From positions 29,394 through 93,393 of the forward strand of contig DATNIE010000033.1 in assembly GCA_035604595.1 (NCBI GenBank): 64,000 bases of DNA. Reading direction: 5' to 3'. This DNA is from CAIKZZ01 sp035604595. Its GTDB lineage: Bacteria; Pseudomonadota; Gammaproteobacteria; Steroidobacterales; Steroidobacteraceae. This document shows positions 62,825-64,000 of this stretch, one piece after another. Numbering within the stretch: the first letter of the stretch is position 1; every line of letters starts with the position of its first letter. The position numbers and the translations under genes were made by a program. Under the pieces are notes generated by a model. It did no database searches and was not told the DNA's origin. It saw only the letters and a program-made list of their open reading frames with translations.

Positions 62825-64000
62825 TCAGGCCGCTGCGCGCCTCACGGCAACCCGCACCAGGTCCGCGCCCGAGCCATTTTCGTCAGTGAGCTCGAGCGCC
62901 ATCGGCGCAACGGTATTGAGGCTCGGCCACTTGAGGTCCTTCGCGTACGGGGTCGCCCAGTGGTCGAACTGGCCGATGATCAACAGCGTATCGGGCCGGA
63001 TCCCCTGCATCGGCACCGCGCATCCGCGTGTGGTCGCGATCACGGAGCGAATCTCGAGCGGGTCGCCGGCCTTGATGCCGAGGCGCTCGGCGGTCCCGGC
63101 ATTGATGATCACGCCGCCGTGACCCCGGACGTTGCGCGCCACCTCGGCCATCAGGTGAATCGCGGCGTTGTTGCCGGCGACATACTGCATGCTCTTCGCC
63201 GTTATCAGCCAGAACGGATAATCCTCCGGCCGGTGACCGCGGCGAACCAGATCCTTCTCCCACACCCCCGCGAAGTCATGCCACACCGGCAACGGCTGGT
63301 ACTCCAGCAGCTGCTGATCCCACCAGTGGATGCCACTCTCGTGCATGCGCCGGGCAAGCTCCCGCCCGGAGCGCGTCAGCCGCTCCTGGTAAGGGAGCTC
63401 GAACCGCAGCTTGTGGCGCCGCAGCGTCGGGTACAGGTACCAGTCCTTTTGCGTAAACGGCTTGGTCAGAAAACCGTGTTCCTTGAACCACGCGAGGCCG
63501 TGCGTGGACTCACCCTGCGTGAGGTCAAAGCTCGTTGCTCGGCAGACTGCATCCCAGATCTCGTCCACCGAATGCGGCTGTGCCGGATCGAGCGAGAAAT
63601 CGCGCCGGTCCGTCTTCAGCTTCGCGCCACAGACGCCGCGATTGATTGCGGTGTTGTAGGCCTCGAGGAGACCTGTGCGGCGCGCGAGCTCGGTCGCGAT
63701 CCAGGTGAAGTCTCGTGCCTCGCCGCGCGGGGCAACCGCGGGCTGTCGCAGCACCCATCCCTCGTGGTCCGAATACTGCTCGACGAACTTGGTCCTGCCG
63801 AGGCGGATCAGCTGTGTCGACTCGAGGTCAGTCGCATCCGGCAGCAGGATGTCCGCCATGTGATTCGTTTCGTCGGGCGTGAACGCGAAACAGACCGTGA
63901 ACGGAAAGTTCGCCATGGTGTCGGCGATCGCGCGCGTGTCCCAGAACGCGATCGCCGGGTTCGTGCGGTAGGCGAACCAGATCTCGGGCTTGGTCGGCGT
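62825..64000 (-). CDS. padB: Molybdopterin oxidoreductase, PadB-like catalytic subunit (N-terminus off window)
   Basis: The C-terminal 391 residues of a large molybdopterin enzyme; the coding frame continues past 64000. PDETNHMADILLPDATDLES is the conserved segment after the Mo domains, and WLITAKSMQYVAGNNA to the end is the dinucleotide-binding domain (NAGTAERLGIKAGDPLEI). It is most likely the catalytic subunit of PadBCD since no other candidate lies near padCD. It is convergent with padI, so not in the same transcript as its partners. Confidence 0.85.
   Translation of the reverse strand, partial: TPTKPEIWFAYRTNPAIAFWDTRAIADTMANFPFTVCFAFTPDETNHMADILLPDATDLESTQLIRLGRTKFVEQYSDHEGWVLRQPAVAPRGEARDFTWIATELARRTGLLEAYNTAINRGVCGAKLKTDRRDFSLDPAQPHSVDEIWDAVCRATSFDLTQGESTHGLAWFKEHGFLTKPFTQKDWYLYPTLRRHKLRFELPYQERLTRSGRELARRMHESGIHWWDQQLLEYQPLPVWHDFAGVWEKDLVRRGHRPEDYPFWLITAKSMQYVAGNNAAIHLMAEVARNVRGHGGVIINAGTAERLGIKAGDPLEIRSVIATTRGCAVPMQGIRPDTLLIIGQFDHWATPYAKDLKWPSLNTVAPMALELTDENGSGADLVRVAVRRAAA

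Noticed and set aside
61464..63122. 552-codon plus-strand frame
   Set aside because: Out-of-frame shadow of padI that runs into antisense padB; Arg-rich and without motifs.

Overview
The window is GC-rich, tightly packed bacterial DNA with many GTG/TTG starts and 4-base ATGA/GTGA overlaps. A TonB-dependent receptor, an outer-membrane barrel protein, a UrcA-family protein, and paa, pad and sarcosine-oxidase genes point to a proteobacterium. The UrcA protein and receptor style fit Gammaproteobacteria such as Steroidobacterales/Nevskiales. The pad genes are best known from denitrifying Betaproteobacteria (Aromatoleum/Azoarcus/Thauera). I cannot decide between them from this sequence. I saw no tRNA, rRNA, CRISPR array or insertion sequence.

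Layout. (1) 1-22.6 kb: a methylamine/betaine-type demethylation region. It holds two covalent-flavin dimethylglycine/sarcosine dehydrogenase-like proteins (1-1595 minus, partial; 20189-22642 plus), heterotetrameric sarcosine oxidase soxBDAG (1803-6767), and a non-pyrrolysine MttB-family methyltransferase (minus, 14538-16121) divergent from a BetI-like TetR regulator with a palindrome between them. Scattered among these are an outer-membrane protein, UrcA, GFA, GST, an ACAD10/11-type kinase-like protein, dienelactone hydrolase, a six-repeat kelch lipoprotein and a fasciclin remnant. (2) 22.7-26.8 kb: a MacAB/DevBCA-like efflux operon on the minus strand (adaptor, ATPase, two permeases). (3) 27.0-31.0 kb: an Lrp regulator divergent from a fused 2-oxoacid dehydrogenase E1 and an E2. 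(4) 31.0-44.7 kb: the complete aerobic phenylacetate pathway, paaX divergent from paaABCDE-G-I-J-(fused hydratase/dehydrogenase)-Z-enoyl-CoA hydratase-K. (5) 45.0-52.7 kb: TonB receptor, a Tat-exported proline-iminopeptidase-like hydrolase, an MFS/P450 pair and an alpha/beta hydrolase. (6) 52.7-64.0 kb: iorAB divergent from an Lrp regulator, then a FlK-type thioesterase, padC, padD and padEFGHI, with padB on the opposite strand running off the window.

How the genes work together. Phenylacetyl-CoA is the hub. PaaK makes it from phenylacetate. IorAB (ferredoxin-linked), and possibly the E1/E2 complex, would make it from phenylpyruvate. From there PaaABCE epoxidises it when oxygen is present (then PaaG, PaaZ, PaaJ and the fused hydratase/dehydrogenase lead to acetyl-CoA and succinyl-CoA). 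Without oxygen PadBCD would oxidise it to phenylglyoxylate and PadEFGHI would convert that to benzoyl-CoA. Having both routes within about 32 kb, with a thioesterase coupled to padC and padB displaced, is the most interesting feature. The first region probably feeds glycine and one-carbon metabolism from betaine, dimethylglycine and sarcosine.
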